Below, in pieces: positions 21,441-33,153 of a stretch of DNA of 64,000 nt. The DNA comes from Auriscalpium vulgare (taxonomy: Eukaryota > Basidiomycota > Agaricomycetes > Russulales > Auriscalpiaceae): assembly GCA_019915015.1 (NCBI GenBank), contig JAHBBC010000002.1:2418001-2482000 (forward strand). The letters run 5' to 3'. The stretch's first letter is position 1. Each line of letters opens with the position of its first letter. The notes beneath the pieces were generated by a model, which was not told the DNA's origin, made no database searches, and saw only the letters and a program-made list of their open reading frames with translations. The translations under genes and the position numbers were made by a program.

Positions 21441-22043
21441 CCCTAATAGCCATTTGTCAGCACTTGAATATTTCCTATATATAGCCCCACATGACTGGCT
21501 GGTACCCTCTTGTGTTGCAATAGCAGTCACCAGGGCACGTTTGCAGTGTATATTCCGTTGTTAGAAGGCGGGCTTTCTGCCCTTGCCATATGTCACGTGA
21601 CCCCGGGCACCGGCGCGGGCCCTGGTGACCGGCGGGGGTCACCTCACGACTTGGCATTTTTACTGCGCAGCGAGTCGAGTAATTACTACGAGAGACCCTG
21701 GTGTCTGATTATTTACTACGAGACCTAGCAGAGTATTTGCAGACTACTTGAGTATTTACTACATCCGAACCTTTTTTTTTCACAAGTCGAGAGTCAAGAT
21801 TCACTCAAGTCACCGACTCGCGTCATCTGCCTTGTTGACTTCATGCACAATGTTGAATATGCAGAATGTATGTAGTACATGTTGAATGAACTACTTTGAG
21901 CGCGAAAACTAACACTACTATGCACTACCGGGACACGACTTGCGCAACACTACTTCTCCGACGACATGGCAACCGGGACACGCCTCACGCAACACTACTT
22001 CCTCCTCTTCGAGCTGTCGGAAACATATCAGCATGGGCCAATT
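21441..22043. other. KDZ-A left non-coding segment
   Basis: AT-rich. It contains TATTTACTAC motifs (21680-21760) and a T-run followed by CACAAGTCGAG (about 21775) that recur inverted near 32020-32110 at the other end, so the subterminal similarity extends this far. No gene. Confidence 0.5.
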
Positions 22044-25000
22044 TCAAGACATTGCTCGTACTCGCCTTCTGCCCTGAGAATTCCCTGCTGGCTCACGCGA
22101 GGCCTGTTGCTTAGAACCGACGTCGGCGCTGCTGCGGAGATGCCCGACCATCTGGTCAAGCACCCACTGGACATCCTCGATGGCGGACTCGCACTCGCGC
22201 TGCGCTGCCAGGTCACCGTCTGCTTGTTGATACCACCACGTCAGACTGATGAGCAGCAGCTCGAAGCCGTTGCGTCCACCCTTGGCCGTTTCCACCCAGG
22301 CTTCAGATGCCGTACCTTCGCAGCGATCCAGCGGCCAGGCATCCCCGCGCCAATCGGGCTGAAGACCAACCCACCAGTCCCTCCACTGTTGACCAAAGAC
22401 ACGCAGGCTGAGGATGTCCGGCGGCTTCGCAAACTCACGTTTGCGGGAGGTCCAAAACGGCACTTCCTTTGGCCGTGAGGCGTTCGCAAGCGTGAACTTC
22501 TTGCCCTGTGATCACGCAACGTCAGCCTCTGTGAGGATAGCACAAGACATGACTACTTACCTTCCCATTCTCGTAGCCCAAAAGCTCCTCAAAGACACGC
22601 CAGGTCGGGAGGAGCGCTGCCCAGTCTTCGTTGATCACAACCCCAGAGAGGTACTTGTAGTCGTGGACGAACCAGTCCGGGCAGTTGGAGGGGAGCGAGT
22701 CTATCTGGGGTGCCATGGCAACTGATGTCGCCGACATAGCCGTAGGCACGGCCGGGCCCAGGCCGAGTGCCGCCGGAGGTCCTTCAGGGGAGGCAGAGAC
22801 GGCCAAATGGGACAGATGAGCAGGGGTGACTGGCGTTGAGGGTACGAGCGAGACGCGCGGCGCTGCTGCGACAGGTGCAGACGGCACGGGGACCTCGGCG
22901 ATGGGCGCGACGGGCGCGACGGGCGCGATGGGCGCGACGGGCGCGATGGGCGCGACGGGCGCGATGGGCGCGACGGGCGGCGCTGCTGCTACGGCTGACG
23001 TCACAGGGACCTCCTTGGTGATGGGCAAGACGGGCGGGGCTGCCGCGACGGGGACAGACGGCACAAGGACCGTGGCGATGGGCTGGGATGGTGTCGATGG
23101 GGCAAAGGCTTCGACGGTGATCGGCGCGGTGAACGTGGCGATGGGCTCGGGCCGTGTTGACGAAAGGAAGGCTTCAACGGTGAAGGGCACGTTGGACGGG
23201 GTAGGCACTGTGGTGATAGATGCAGTGGGAGAGCCGGGCAGTGCAGCGATGGGTGCGGTGGGTGTAGATGGGGTGGAAACTTCGGGTACCGCTGCAGGCA
23301 GGGACTTGGGAGAGCTCGCAACGGCGACAGCCACGGCATGCACGTTGGTGGTGGTCTCCGATGCCCCAGAGGTGCTTGACACTGAGTGAAAGGGATGTCA
23401 GCTTGGGTGAATTCCGTGAACGTGTTGACAACACACCTCGCGCCAACGACTGAGCATCCTTGATGGCAATTGCCGAAGCGACAGACGCGCAGTCCTGCAT
23501 CTTGCTGGCTGTGTTCGCCAACGCATGCTCCAGCGGTAAGACGGACGGCTCGGCGGCGGACGAGGAGGCAGCCAACGCCGACGGAAGTGAAGAGGACAGA
23601 GACGCGTGACGCACGTCGTCACTGCTTGCTTCAGTTGCGCCCGCACAGTTGACGCCACCGCGGTCTTCCTGTGTCGAGCCTTCACCGTCCTCGGCCTCCT
23701 CGTCTTGGTCCTCTTCCTCGTCTTCTTCCTCCTCCTCATCCACTCCCTCCTCCTCATCCATTTCCTCCATCTGTATGTCGCCCTGCGCGATGCTTGTGTC
23801 GCTGCACAGCAGATGAGTTCCTTGTCTCCTCTCATATAGTACACAAGACTCACTTGTCAACAGCCTCCGCAAGTCGCGATGAACGCCTCGTCCGTGGACC
23901 TGCAGGCTTCTTGGGGCCACGCTTGCGCCGGTTCTTCTTCGCCTCAATAGCAGCCTTCTCCTGCTCCGTGAAGAAGGGCACGATGCCCAGCTCCTTTCTC
24001 AATTCCGCAAGTTCCTTGATACGCTCCAGCCTTGCAAGCTCGTACGGAGTGCGGTATGGAGAAGACGGAGGAGCCCGGGCCGCACGCGCAGGTTTAGCAG
24101 CTGAAGCGGCTGATGCGCTCGTGGAGATGGGTCGAGGCGTTGTAGCAGTTGAACCAGGTGAGTCCACTTCATCGGCCGTGGACGGATCCGCACTGACGGA
24201 TGCGTTCTGCGTCTGCGTTTTGACCGGCGCTGTGCCAGCGGGAGCGTCCTGTGGATCTGCAACATGGCCCTCGGGATGCGCACGGACCTTGGGGGCTATT
24301 CAAGGTAAGAAACTGCGTGACCGTGATACTGCGATACAGTCACTCACGGAACACGCGTTTCAGATATTCACGGAACGGCTGCTCGACGTCTTCCTTGAAC
24401 GTCGGGTGGGCCGTGCCGAAGGACTGCCCATCCTCTAACGCGTAATGGACGCTAGGTAGGCATCAGTACGTGCAAAGTCAATGGAACATGATCACGACTC
24501 ACGCATATGATCGCAGCGTCCCGCCTGCTTCAGGCATTGGCCCGCCGAAGATGATAGTCGCGGCCCAGCCGGTCTTCTTGTAGATTGAATCAACAATCTT
24601 CGTGGCTGTAGCAGGAAGACGTTCGATTGCGCTGTAACAATGCGGGGACCTAAGCACGGTGTCAAGCTGGTAACTAAAGCATACTCACTTTTCATAGCGG
24701 CGCGCCTTTGCAGTACGCGCATCAACCTCGCCATCGTTGTCGTCGGCGTCGTATTTTCCACTATTGCGCTCCTTCTCGACACGCGCCTTAATTGCGTCCG
24801 TCTCGCCCTTCAGCATCTCGCGGGCCTTGTCATTTTGAAACACGAGTTTCGTCTTCGCGGTCGCGCCGGGTGGCAGTGCTTTCATGTAGGCCTCGTACGC
24901 TGCCGCCATCGGCGCCTGAAGCTCCCGCTTGAAGATTTTCTGGTATACCTGGTAGTCGGGAAGCCTGCGCGGAGCCTTGAAGTCCAGGACGTCGTCACGT

Positions 25001-25283
25001 TGGCTGGTCTTGCTGGCGCCCGTGTCGGTGCCACGTGTGTGATTGTTGAACCACTCGCGCAGGCGCTGACAATGCTCGTGAGCGTCCCAATAAATATGCG
25101 AGTCGATATATAACTCACCTTTCTCGTCTTCGCCGCCCCTTCGTCGTCGGTGTCGGGCCAAATAGCGAGCCATCTTCCGAACAATGCGGGCCAGTACTCG
25201 GCAAGTCGGCGGGCTCCACGTGCATTTTGAAAAGCGGGGACCTCAGCTTGGAGGAATTTGTGCTGAGCTTCGGTTGTCCACAT
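22044..25283 (-). CDS. KDZ-A accessory protein (family shared with KDZ-B)
   Basis: Function unknown; a conserved companion of KDZ transposons here. The ATG at 25283 gives MWTTEAQHKFLQAEVPAF and LAEYWPALFGRWLAIWP. Introns separate exons with IYWDAHEHCQRLREWFNNHT, then ATIIFGGPMPEAGG, then GTAHPTFKEDVEQPFREYL. A low-complexity middle follows (Ser/Ala-rich, a basic KKNRRKRGPKK stretch at about 23930, an acidic Glu/Asp run at about 23740, and a Val-Ala-Pro-Ile tract at about 22900). The C-terminal module reads WFVHDYKYLSGVV, LPTWRVFEELLGYENGK, VPFWTSRKREFAKPP, FGQQWRDWWVGLQPDW and GGRNGFELLLISLTWW. The GPMP and WWVxLQP/LTWW blocks recur in the KDZ-B gene 44552-50065. The basic stretch suggests nuclear action. 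Exon limits between 24450 and 23400 are approximate. Confidence 0.7.
22896..22980. repeat. 18-bp coding minisatellite
   Basis: About five units of GGGCGCGACGGGCGCGAT encode the alternating Val-Ala-Pro-Ile tract of the accessory protein. Confidence 0.8.
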
Positions 25284-25455
25284 TGCGGGGGTGCTGTGGT
25301 GACGTGTGACGAGGTAAGAGGGATTTTACTAACGGTGAGTATTTACTATTTCAGTTTTATTTGATGATATTTGCTCTCATTGTTTCTACTACCGGTGCAG
25401 GGCAAAGTAAACCGTCCCTTAAACCTACCAGATAAGGCATTGACCGCGCGGACCA

Positions 25456-25460
25456 TATAA
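25456..25460 (+). promoter_or_regulatory. TATA box of the RNase H1 N-like gene
   Basis: CCATATAAGACC lies 76 nt before the ATG at 25534. The 250-bp gap between 25283 and 25534 is a divergent promoter shared with the minus-strand accessory gene. Confidence 0.5.
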
Positions 25461-25533
25461 GACCGGTTCCTTCCCCTCCCTCATTTCCCTCCATCGCAGT
25501 GGTGATACATGTATTGAACGCATCTCCACCGCG

Positions 25534-26619
25534 ATGAATCCCCATCCCGCTATTCCTTTTGCTCTGTTTCCTGGTACGTGTGGCTGCTCTGCCCAATTTT
25601 ATCGGACAATCGACGGCGTTATCTGACCGTGATCGACAGCAATGGCCCCGCTGCCCCCGCTACCGCCCCCGACCGTCGTCCTTCCGAGTCACACTGCGGG
25701 TCCCGTCCGTGGCGTTCGAACGTACTACGCCGTCGAAGGCACTCCGTTCGACGGTGTCCACACAGACTGGTAAGCCTTATCGTCTTTCCTCCAGATTTTG
25801 AAGCACGGCTGATGTTCAGAAGGGTTACCATTGGCCCGCTCCTACGCACAATCCGCGGTGCAACGTGGGCGGGGTACCCAACGTATGAGGCCGCTCATGC
25901 CTCGCTCGTCAATTCTGCAATTGCGCAGCAACTCGTCGCCACTGCCATGCAGCAATTCGTCGCTGCTGCCCCCGCGGCTCCTGCCCCTGCGTCTGCTGAC
26001 CCGGATCCGGCCGCTGTCCCCACCGCCGCCCCCACTCCCCATCCGGAACCCGATCATCACGGCAACGATGGCATGTTCGACACGCAGGCGCTGTCGTTTG
26101 CCCTTGCTGAGCCTGGGCCCGGTGCCAACACCAGTCCGCCGCCATCTCCTACTCTTTCGAGTGTCACGTCCTCGTCTTCAGGCCCAACTGCCCTTTCGTC
26201 GGAAGGCAGTTTCTTCGATCTCGGGGACGGTACGTGATTGCATCTTGATCTTATCACTTATCACTCATATTTATCTCAGACCCCATCACTGCTGCCCGCG
26301 GCTCTCGCCCTCGTGGCGGATGGCCGTTCATCGCAGTCGCACGAGGCACTCGCACCGGTGTCTTCCCAGCGTCGTACGTCTTTCACTTCTGGTCTTTCCA
26401 TGTACTACTCATACAGTTATTCGCTCCAGAGCGCGGGCACACGAGAATTACGCGTCCGGTGTACCTGGATCCGTCTCTCGAGGCTTCCGCTCGCGCGCCG
26501 AGGGCACGACGTGGCTTTACTGGTACAATGAACGCTACCCTATCGTAACGTTCGCGCTTCTGGATAACGTGTTTGACGGCGCTGGTGAGGGCAATGCGGG
26601 GACGGAGGCGGAGAATTGA
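25534..26619 (+). CDS. Protein with two RNase H1 N-terminal-like (viroplasmin) domains
   Basis: Exon 1 starts MNPHPAIPFALFP and joins over a GTACGT...GACAG intron to AMAPLPPLPPP. The first domain reads GVRTYYAVEGTPFDGVHTDW, an intron (25772-25820), then ATWAGYPTYEAAHAS. This matches the pattern of RNase H1 N-terminal/caulimovirus viroplasmin domains (YAVxxGxxPGVYTxW ... GAxxxxFxTxEEAxxF). A Pro/Ala/Ser-rich linker follows, then after an intron near 26231-26278 a second copy: WPFIAVARGTRTGVFPAS ... GVPGSVSRGFRSRAEG. In RNase H1 this domain binds RNA-DNA hybrids; no catalytic RNase H domain follows here. The first domain seems reliable; the last intron (about 26370-26415) is less certain. An unusual cargo for a DNA transposon. 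Confidence 0.6.
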
Positions 26620-27186
26620 TGGATGTGGTCGTAGTCTGTAGTTGACACTTGTGGTTCGCTCGACGCAAAATGCGTCTAATGGCATCAATCTGGTGCCAAT
26701 CCTTTCGTGAATGCGTGGTTCCTTGCATGATATGAGGTCAACAGGCTTGTTAAGAATGTCCTCGCTGTGTGATTGACTTGCAGAAAGATGGGGACAGGCA
26801 GATGCAGGCTACTGTACACACCTCAAACACCTCGCTCAGTGTCTTTTGTCTTTATCATGCCCGTCAGAATTTGAGAGAAAGCGCCAATTCCATGCGCAGG
26901 AATGCCCCCTTGCGCCTGTCAACTTATATGAGCAAGTGTTTTACAAGATGCGGAACAATAAAATTCGTTTGGGGGACGGCGGGCTTTCAGAGCGGTTCTT
27001 GATTCCTCGACGCGGCATTTCCTTTGCGGCTCTAAGGCTTCCTCTAACCTCTGCACACACCCGCTCAACCACCATCGAGTTTGTTCCTTCTGCATCATCC
27101 AGCATGAAGTGGATCTACTGAGCCTATCATAACAGATCTCTGGCAGTAGCGCGTCCCGTCGTTTGGGCTGCTCGCTCTCTGGGACG
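26620..27186. other. Spacer inside KDZ-A
   Basis: Short open frames only. No domain recognised. Confidence 0.4.
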
Positions 27187-27834
27187 ATGGCAGGCACAGC
27201 TTCCGACTATCTAAAGTGCGTTGTTCTTACTAACTATGCGTGTAGAGCTAACGCGCTCTATACAAAAGGCATAGAGAAAAACGTCTGCGCTACCAAAAAG
27301 CGTACAACGAGATCAAGCGAGTCGGCAGGCGCAAAGTGAGCAAGTCTGAGCGCGAGCGCGAGGAGGACAAACGACGGGCCATGCTCAGCGGCCAGCAACG
27401 GTACGTTCTTGTCCATGTATCCGGAACATCTAACACATCCATTCTTTTTACGCAGGGCCTACACGAATGAGATTGCGTGCAAGTCGGCGGGTGCGGACCC
27501 AAAGCGAACTGCATCAATGCACGCTCGTGAACACGAGGTGCTCGAACGCTGGAGCCTCCTTCGACTCTCACTCATGGAGCAATACCCCATCGACTGGCCC
27601 TCCCGATATGCGCACCGCGTGCGCACCGCCATCCAGCGTATTGTCCGCACAGCTGACGACGTCCTAGCTGCTTCGCAGTCATCTCACCCTCCGGTCACTC
27701 TCGACATTCGTATCCATCGCTACAGACGTCTGATCGCTGGCCTGCACCAGGAGGTTGAATTCAGTACACAGGGTAACAACGTCCACGACTGGGCGTTGGA
27801 GGACCGCGCACACATATTCACTGGCCGACGGTGA
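27187..27834 (+). CDS. Small basic protein of unknown function, KDZ-A cargo
   Basis: The ATG at 27187 starts MAGTASDYLK. A 59-bp intron (GTGCGT...CATAG, with branch site GCTAAC) joins to EKRLRYQKAYNEIKRVGRRK and a charged stretch ending MLSGQQR. A 55-bp intron (GTACGT...CGCAG) joins to AYTNEIACKSAGAD, then LMEQYPIDWPSRYAHRVRTA, ending at DWALEDRAHIFTGRR with stop 27834. About 175 aa. The N-terminal third is a basic helix of nucleic-acid-binding character. I recognise no family. Both introns are canonical and leave one frame, which supports a real gene. Confidence 0.6.
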
Positions 27835-28084
27835 GGTCCGTTTTCATTTGTTCTTTAGCTGAGTCTCACTCAATCATCACAGAGTTCACAGTCTCGTATT
27901 CAGACGCTTATATGGCTTTTGAATCCCGGTATACTTAGTGACCACGCTTGTATTTGCGCTGTCGTATATTAGAGATATAACTTGGCACTGTTCTGCTGCC
28001 GATTACCTAATCCAGTTGGGCGACGCGCACCGGTCGCGCACCGAGCGGCCACTGTCGACCTCTGCCCACCACTGCACCTCAGTC

Positions 28085-31000
28085 ATGCCAGGCAAGCGCA
28101 AAGCAAAAGGCGCTGTGGTTTGCAAGATGGATGACAACGACGATCCCGGCCCTACTCAGTTCTCTCAGCACGTCAACCTCTCTGTTGTCACCCGCAAGCG
28201 GCGTAGGCGCGTGCGCCAATCGACATCTCACTACGAAGAGACGCAGGAGCCTGCCACCCCTGCACCCGAAGAAACCGCCAATCTCGAGGACTATACTCCA
28301 GAAGATACGGTTCCTGTCGAGGTTCCACAGTTGAAGCGGCGGCGGCGACGCTATTGACAGGTCAGTCGCACATTGCCCGCCTTTTTTTGTTTTTGTTTTT
28401 TTTTGCACTCGCTAACTCTGGGGCAGACCAAAGCCAAACCGCTCGAAGACTGGTTGCCTTTCCGCGAGGTTTACGTTCAAGAGCTCCTTCGCTTGGAGGG
28501 TCTAGGCGACGACGGCGCCCTGTTGCCTTGCGCGTGTCAGAGCGAAGACCTCGGTGACGTTAGGTGCATCGACTGCACTGGCGGGCTGCGCATGTGTCGT
28601 GCGTGCACCGTGAAGGCGCATGTCACTAGTCCGCTTCACAGAGTCGAGGTGCGCATTGTGAATTAGGTGTAATTACCTTTGTCTGACCACCTCGAGGACA
28701 GCGATGGAACGGATTGTTTTTTGAGAGGTACTCGCTGAGAGAGGCGGGCCTTCGTGTTCAACTTGGTCACGACGGACACCCATGCCCCCTCCCCTTCCAT
28801 AAAGACGCGTCGCTGACCGTCATCGACATCACCGGCGTTCACGAGATTCAAGTTGACTATTGCGACTGCGCGCGGATCGGTTCTGCGCGACACGTCGTCC
28901 AGCTTCTGCGCGCTTCTCTCTGGCCTGCCACCGTTGAGCGCCCGCAGACGGCTGTCACTCTCCGTACTCTCAAGATTTTCCACGCTCTCACAATCCAAGG
29001 CAAAATCAACGCATACGACTTTTGGACAGGCTTAGAGCGAATTACCGACGGCCTTGGGACGAGGAAAACCAAGGTATGCAGCCTTTGAGCATTGTGCGAG
29101 CGTTTGCTGACATCCACGAAGTATCGGTACAAGGAATTCTTGCGCTCAATGCGATGCTTTAGGAACGTGCGAATGCTCAAGCGCGCCGGCCGCGGCCATG
29201 ACGCGGCTGGCATCGACGCAACTGGGCTTGGAGAACTCGTTGTTGAGTGCCCGCTCTGCCCACACCCTGGAAGGAACATGCCCGAAGGGTGGGAGTCGGC
29301 ACCGGAGGACGAAAGGTAAAGTGCTCGGACTAGTTGGATGTCTATGCAAGGCTGAGTGACTCTCTGATAGATGGAAGCACGCCGCTTATCTCGCTATTGA
29401 TGCAAACTTCAAGCTGAAGATGAAGAACCGCGGCGTCAAGGACATCGAACTGTCGCCTGGTTGGGGCTATTTCGTGAAGCAATCGGACTACAACGTACAC
29501 GTGGCGAAGTATGCAGATGAGAAGGAGGTACGTCTGCGTGTATTTCTTTGTACGGCTGGCTGGGCACCGCTGACTGTCATTTGCATTATAGATGAAGTAT
29601 TGTGATTCAAATCATTCCGCTGTTGATCACGCAAACACGCCGGCACTCAAGCGTTTCAGCATCAACGGTGTCGGCGCCGTCATATGCTCCCGGCACTGCT
29701 ATTATCTTCGGCACGCTATCGGCGATCTGACAAAAGGGGAACGGTACATAGTTTAATTCTTACCGGCGTTGCTTTCCCCTCACGACACCTCACAGGTACT
29801 CTTGCATGGACTACATGTTACTCGGCGCACTGAAACTGAGCCTCCCCGATGTCAAGAAGCTCTTCATATCCTACGACATTGCTTGTTCTTTCTCGCGCAA
29901 CCTCGGCACCCGGATGGCGCGGTACCCCGAGGCACGCGGAGCGGCGCTCAGCTCATTCGACATCAATTGGGCCGTCCCGAAGTTTCACCTCATCGCCCAC
30001 GGCACGGACTGTCAACAAAAGTTCTCGTACAATGAGATGTATGGTGTCGGGCGCACGCATGGCGAGACCGTCGAGGCTGGGTGGGCTGACCTCAACCCCG
30101 TCGCCTTGAGTACGCGTGAAATGGGAGGTCCGCAGCGCCACGAGGTTCTCGACGACATCCTCGGATCCTTCAATTGGCGCAAGACGATCAAAATCGGTAC
30201 GTCGCGCCGGGGAATTGACGATAACCGAATTGACGTAGCATCTCAGGTGCCGCCCTGAAGAAGTCCCTGCGGGCTGCCGAGACAGCGCTGGCAAAACACT
30301 CCCCGAAGTTCGAGGAGATGTCCCAGCAAATTCCTCTGTCCTTGCGAGAGGAGTGGGTCAAGATGATGCGGGTCTACGACCGTGACAAGAAGGCGCCCAA
30401 CCCATACAGAGAGCCGGATGCCGGTGAGTGCTTGTGCCATTCCGCATCACCAGGTACTTACTTGTGATTGATGACAGTTACCACGTTGGCCGATGTGCGC
30501 CTAGAGCTCGCCAATGAGGAAGCCGTGGAGGCCGCACGCGGGCAGCTCTCCCCGCATGAGACCAGCGCCAGTGTCTTCCTCAATGTCGGTCTTGACCTCG
30601 AGGAGCAACAGTGAGTAAGTTCCCTTTGAAAGATGATCGTGTTAATGACTTGTGCGTACTAGGCGCGTTCTTCGGGCTAGAGAGAAGAAATTGCCGCGGC
30701 CAGCTGAAGACGTGGACGAAGACAAGGACGACGCCGGTCGCACGCGCAAGCGCAAGAAGCCGATCCTTACGAACGAGGTCATCGCCTTCAAAGAGAAGCA
30801 GAACACACTCCGCCGTCGCATCACCGCCTGGCGCCAAGTTCAAATTCTGTACATCCCGGTCATCGCCCAACTACTCCCATCCTCAGCGCCCGATCCCTCC
30901 GGCAACGACGCCATCTTCAAGGTCGGCGCTCCAGAGGCAGAGACTTTGTTTCTGCCTTCTCAGATGCCGCCAGAGCTTCGTGACGCCGGCTGCGTCCCGG

Positions 31001-31980
31001 GACTCGTCAACAAGGAGGTGCGGCTGCGTGTGGGTCAAGCGCAGGATGCGCTTCATCAGGTGCATCTTGTACGACTCTTCAACGGTGCTAAGTGCTTACA
31101 TGCATCGTCCCGCTTACAGCTGCGCAGGGCCATCCGTGTCAAGTACGGCATGGTGCACTACAAACGAGTCCACGTCAACGGCCCTGGGCAAAATGCCAAT
31201 ACGCGCGCGCGCGCGCAGCTGGAGCGACTCGAGGACAAACTGCGGCTGCACGTCCTTCGCTATCAAGATGCGTACGATGCCCTGGAGAAACTCGACCCCG
31301 ATGGCAGCTGGAACGTGCAGCTGCTGAAGCTCAAGGACGAGCACGTCCGCCCGTCACGACTGAAGCGCAACGAGCTCGGCAAAGGCGACTTTGAAGTGTC
31401 GTGGATCTGGCAGACCTTGCGTGCTGACGCGCGAGACATCCCGGGCGAGGAGGCAACGGAGGAAGAGGTCAACGACAGTGAGTGGTGCTCGCTTGTCATT
31501 GCGCTGACAAATGATGGCCGATCCACAGGTGTGCGTGTTGACTGGGTCACCTCCAAGGCACGCATCGATCGCTGGGTTGAGGAAGTTGCGCTCATCAAGG
31601 AGGAGATGCCACGCGCTGTCCGCTTTATGCGCAGTCGCGCGGAATGGTGGCGAAGCAAGGTTGGTAGTCGGAGCGAGCTCTCGCCCGACACGCTCGGCGG
31701 TCTCAACGCGTATGCCCTTCGTCAAGCGGCGCACCATGACGAGCTGGCTGATGCTTACATCACCTTATGGCGGCCGTTGTTGCTCGGACTGGGACATGCT
31801 GACTTGTGGCCTGCGACAGCCGATGACGTGTCACCCTTGACAGCCGCCGCTTCATCCTTGCCGTCCCTCGACATCTCACCCCACAGTGCTCTCAACATTG
31901 AACATGACGTGTCAGACGTGTCGTCGTCGGAGTCAGATTCGTCGGAGTCATCGGCATCGTCTAGTGAAGATGAGACGTAG
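28085..31980 (+). CDS. KDZ transposase with CxC2 cysteine cluster (KDZ-A)
   Basis: Transposase of the Kyakuja-Dileera-Zisupton superfamily (RNase H fold). Start MPGKRKAKGAVVCK with a basic RKRRRRVRQ patch. Exon 2 holds the CxC2 zinc cluster (CACQSEDLGDVRCIDC, CRACTVKAHV; about 28530-28640). Then ITGVHEIQVDYC, WPATVERPQTA and the KDZ core: YLAIDANFKLK (first Asp, about 29395), SYDIACSFSRNLGTR (second Asp, about 29870), VPKFHLIAHGTDCQ, and HGETVEAGWADLNP (Glu, about 30060). The C-terminal helical region is followed by a Ser/Asp/Glu tail to 31980. About eight short introns split it. An in-frame TGA at 28355-28357 lies 3 nt before the likely donor at 28361, so the copy may be dead unless another donor is used. 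Terminal repeats and the 8-bp duplication fit this family. Confidence 0.85.
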
Positions 31981-32280
31981 TACTTGTACTTTTATGCGTA
32001 GCAATGATATATTGTGCCTGATCTTGTGAAAAAAAAGATTTCTTGTGCGAGAAGTCGCAAGTTGGCAGTGGGAATACTACACCGACTTCTTGTTGTACTT
32101 GAGTCGAGTAGTAAATACTACACCTGCTGACACAGACTCACTAAGTCAATTCGGACACAGATTCTCGGGCAGCAAAAGAACACTGATAACACACTAAACA
32201 AAGCACTAGTACTGACCATACACTGCACTCGGGCGGAGGTGGAGAATGGGAATAGAGAGAGATCTAGCGTACTGTTTGAG
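31981..32280. other. KDZ-A right non-coding segment
   Basis: 3' flank of the transposase gene. Near 32020-32110 it is similar, inverted, to 21680-21800 at the left side. Confidence 0.5.
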
Positions 32281-32860
32281 TACAATCTGGAAGCAGTCAC
32301 CAGTAGATAAGGGTTGATCTAGAAGTAGTGAGCTATAGATAAGGTTCGTTATCTACAGAGTGTGATCTGGAAGCCCTGGAACTGTAGATAAGGTCCGTTT
32401 GCTCCTAAAAAGCATAGCTGACTGGAGCATAACATGATCTAGTGAAGCCTGATACATACGATCTGAAAGCGCTAATCAATAGATCAACTGTTATCTGCTG
32501 GGTAAGATCTGGGAGCACTAACCAATAGATAAGATCTGTTATCTACTAGATATGATCTGGGAGCGCTGATCAATAGAATCCATTTGGAACTAGTGTGGTA
32601 GATCACAGCCTGATAGGAGAATTGAAGGCCTGCCTGAAGGATTTAGTTTCCTATCTACTAGAAATGATCTGAAAGCGCTGATCAATAGATCAACTGTTAT
32701 CTGCTGGGTGAGATCTGGAAGCACGGACCAATAGATAATGTCTGTTATCTATTGAAGAAGATCTGAAAGCGCTGATGAATACAATCTATTTGGAACTGAT
32801 TTCCTATCTGCTGTGTGGGATCTGGCCAATAGATAAAGGCTGTTATCTACTGAAGTATAG
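32281..32860. repeat. Imperfect tandem repeats (AGATCTGGAAGC / CAATAGATAA)
   Basis: About eight degenerate units of 55-80 bp built from GATCTG(G/A)(A/G)AGC, CTGATCAATAGAT and TGTTATCTACTG. They have no counterpart at the left end of KDZ-A. Non-coding. Confidence 0.75.
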
Positions 32861-33145
32861 TAGTATCAAGTAGATTGCAGTAGTATTTTAGTAGAACTGC
32901 TGTAGTAATAGTGCCAAGTAGAATTGCAGTAGCAGCAGTGAAGTAAAACTGAAGTAATTTGCAGTATGGAAGTAAAATGTAGCAATTGTAGCGTAGTAAT
33001 TACTACAGGAGCAATAGGGCATTCCCTGGGCCTAATAACGCTACTACAAAGTACTTACTACTAGTACTACATTGCAGTTGCATAAACCACTTTGCATATA
33101 CTACTCTACCAGCTTTTAGTACTACTTAAGCAATCACCACTGTTG
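32861..33145. repeat. KDZ-A right terminal and subterminal repeat
   Basis: TAGTAG-rich sequence ending CTTAAGCAATCACCACTGTTG, the inverted partner of 21029-21130. Confidence 0.75.
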
Positions 33146-33153
33146 TGAAAATG
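33146..33153 (+). repeat. KDZ-A target duplication, right copy (TGAAAATG)
   Basis: Contains the ATG (33151) with which the following gene begins. Confidence 0.85.

Larger units (their letters stand above)
21029..33145 (+). mobile_element. KDZ-A: 12.1-kb KDZ DNA transposon
   Basis: The ends are degenerate terminal inverted repeats: AGCGGTGGTGGTAACTTAAG on the left, and CAACAGTGGTGATTGCTTAAG read inward on the right. Both continue into TAGTAGTA-rich subterminal sequence and are flanked by TGAAAATG. Cargo: minus-strand accessory gene (22044-25283), RNase H1 N-like gene (25534-26619), small basic gene (27187-27834) and KDZ transposase (28085-31980). It sits at the start codon of a plus-strand Gypsy-associated gene. 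Confidence 0.85.

Noticed and set aside
22826..23389. Plus-strand frame rich in Gly/Ala/Thr
   Set aside because: Mirror of the Val-Ala-Pro-Ile minisatellite of the minus-strand accessory gene.
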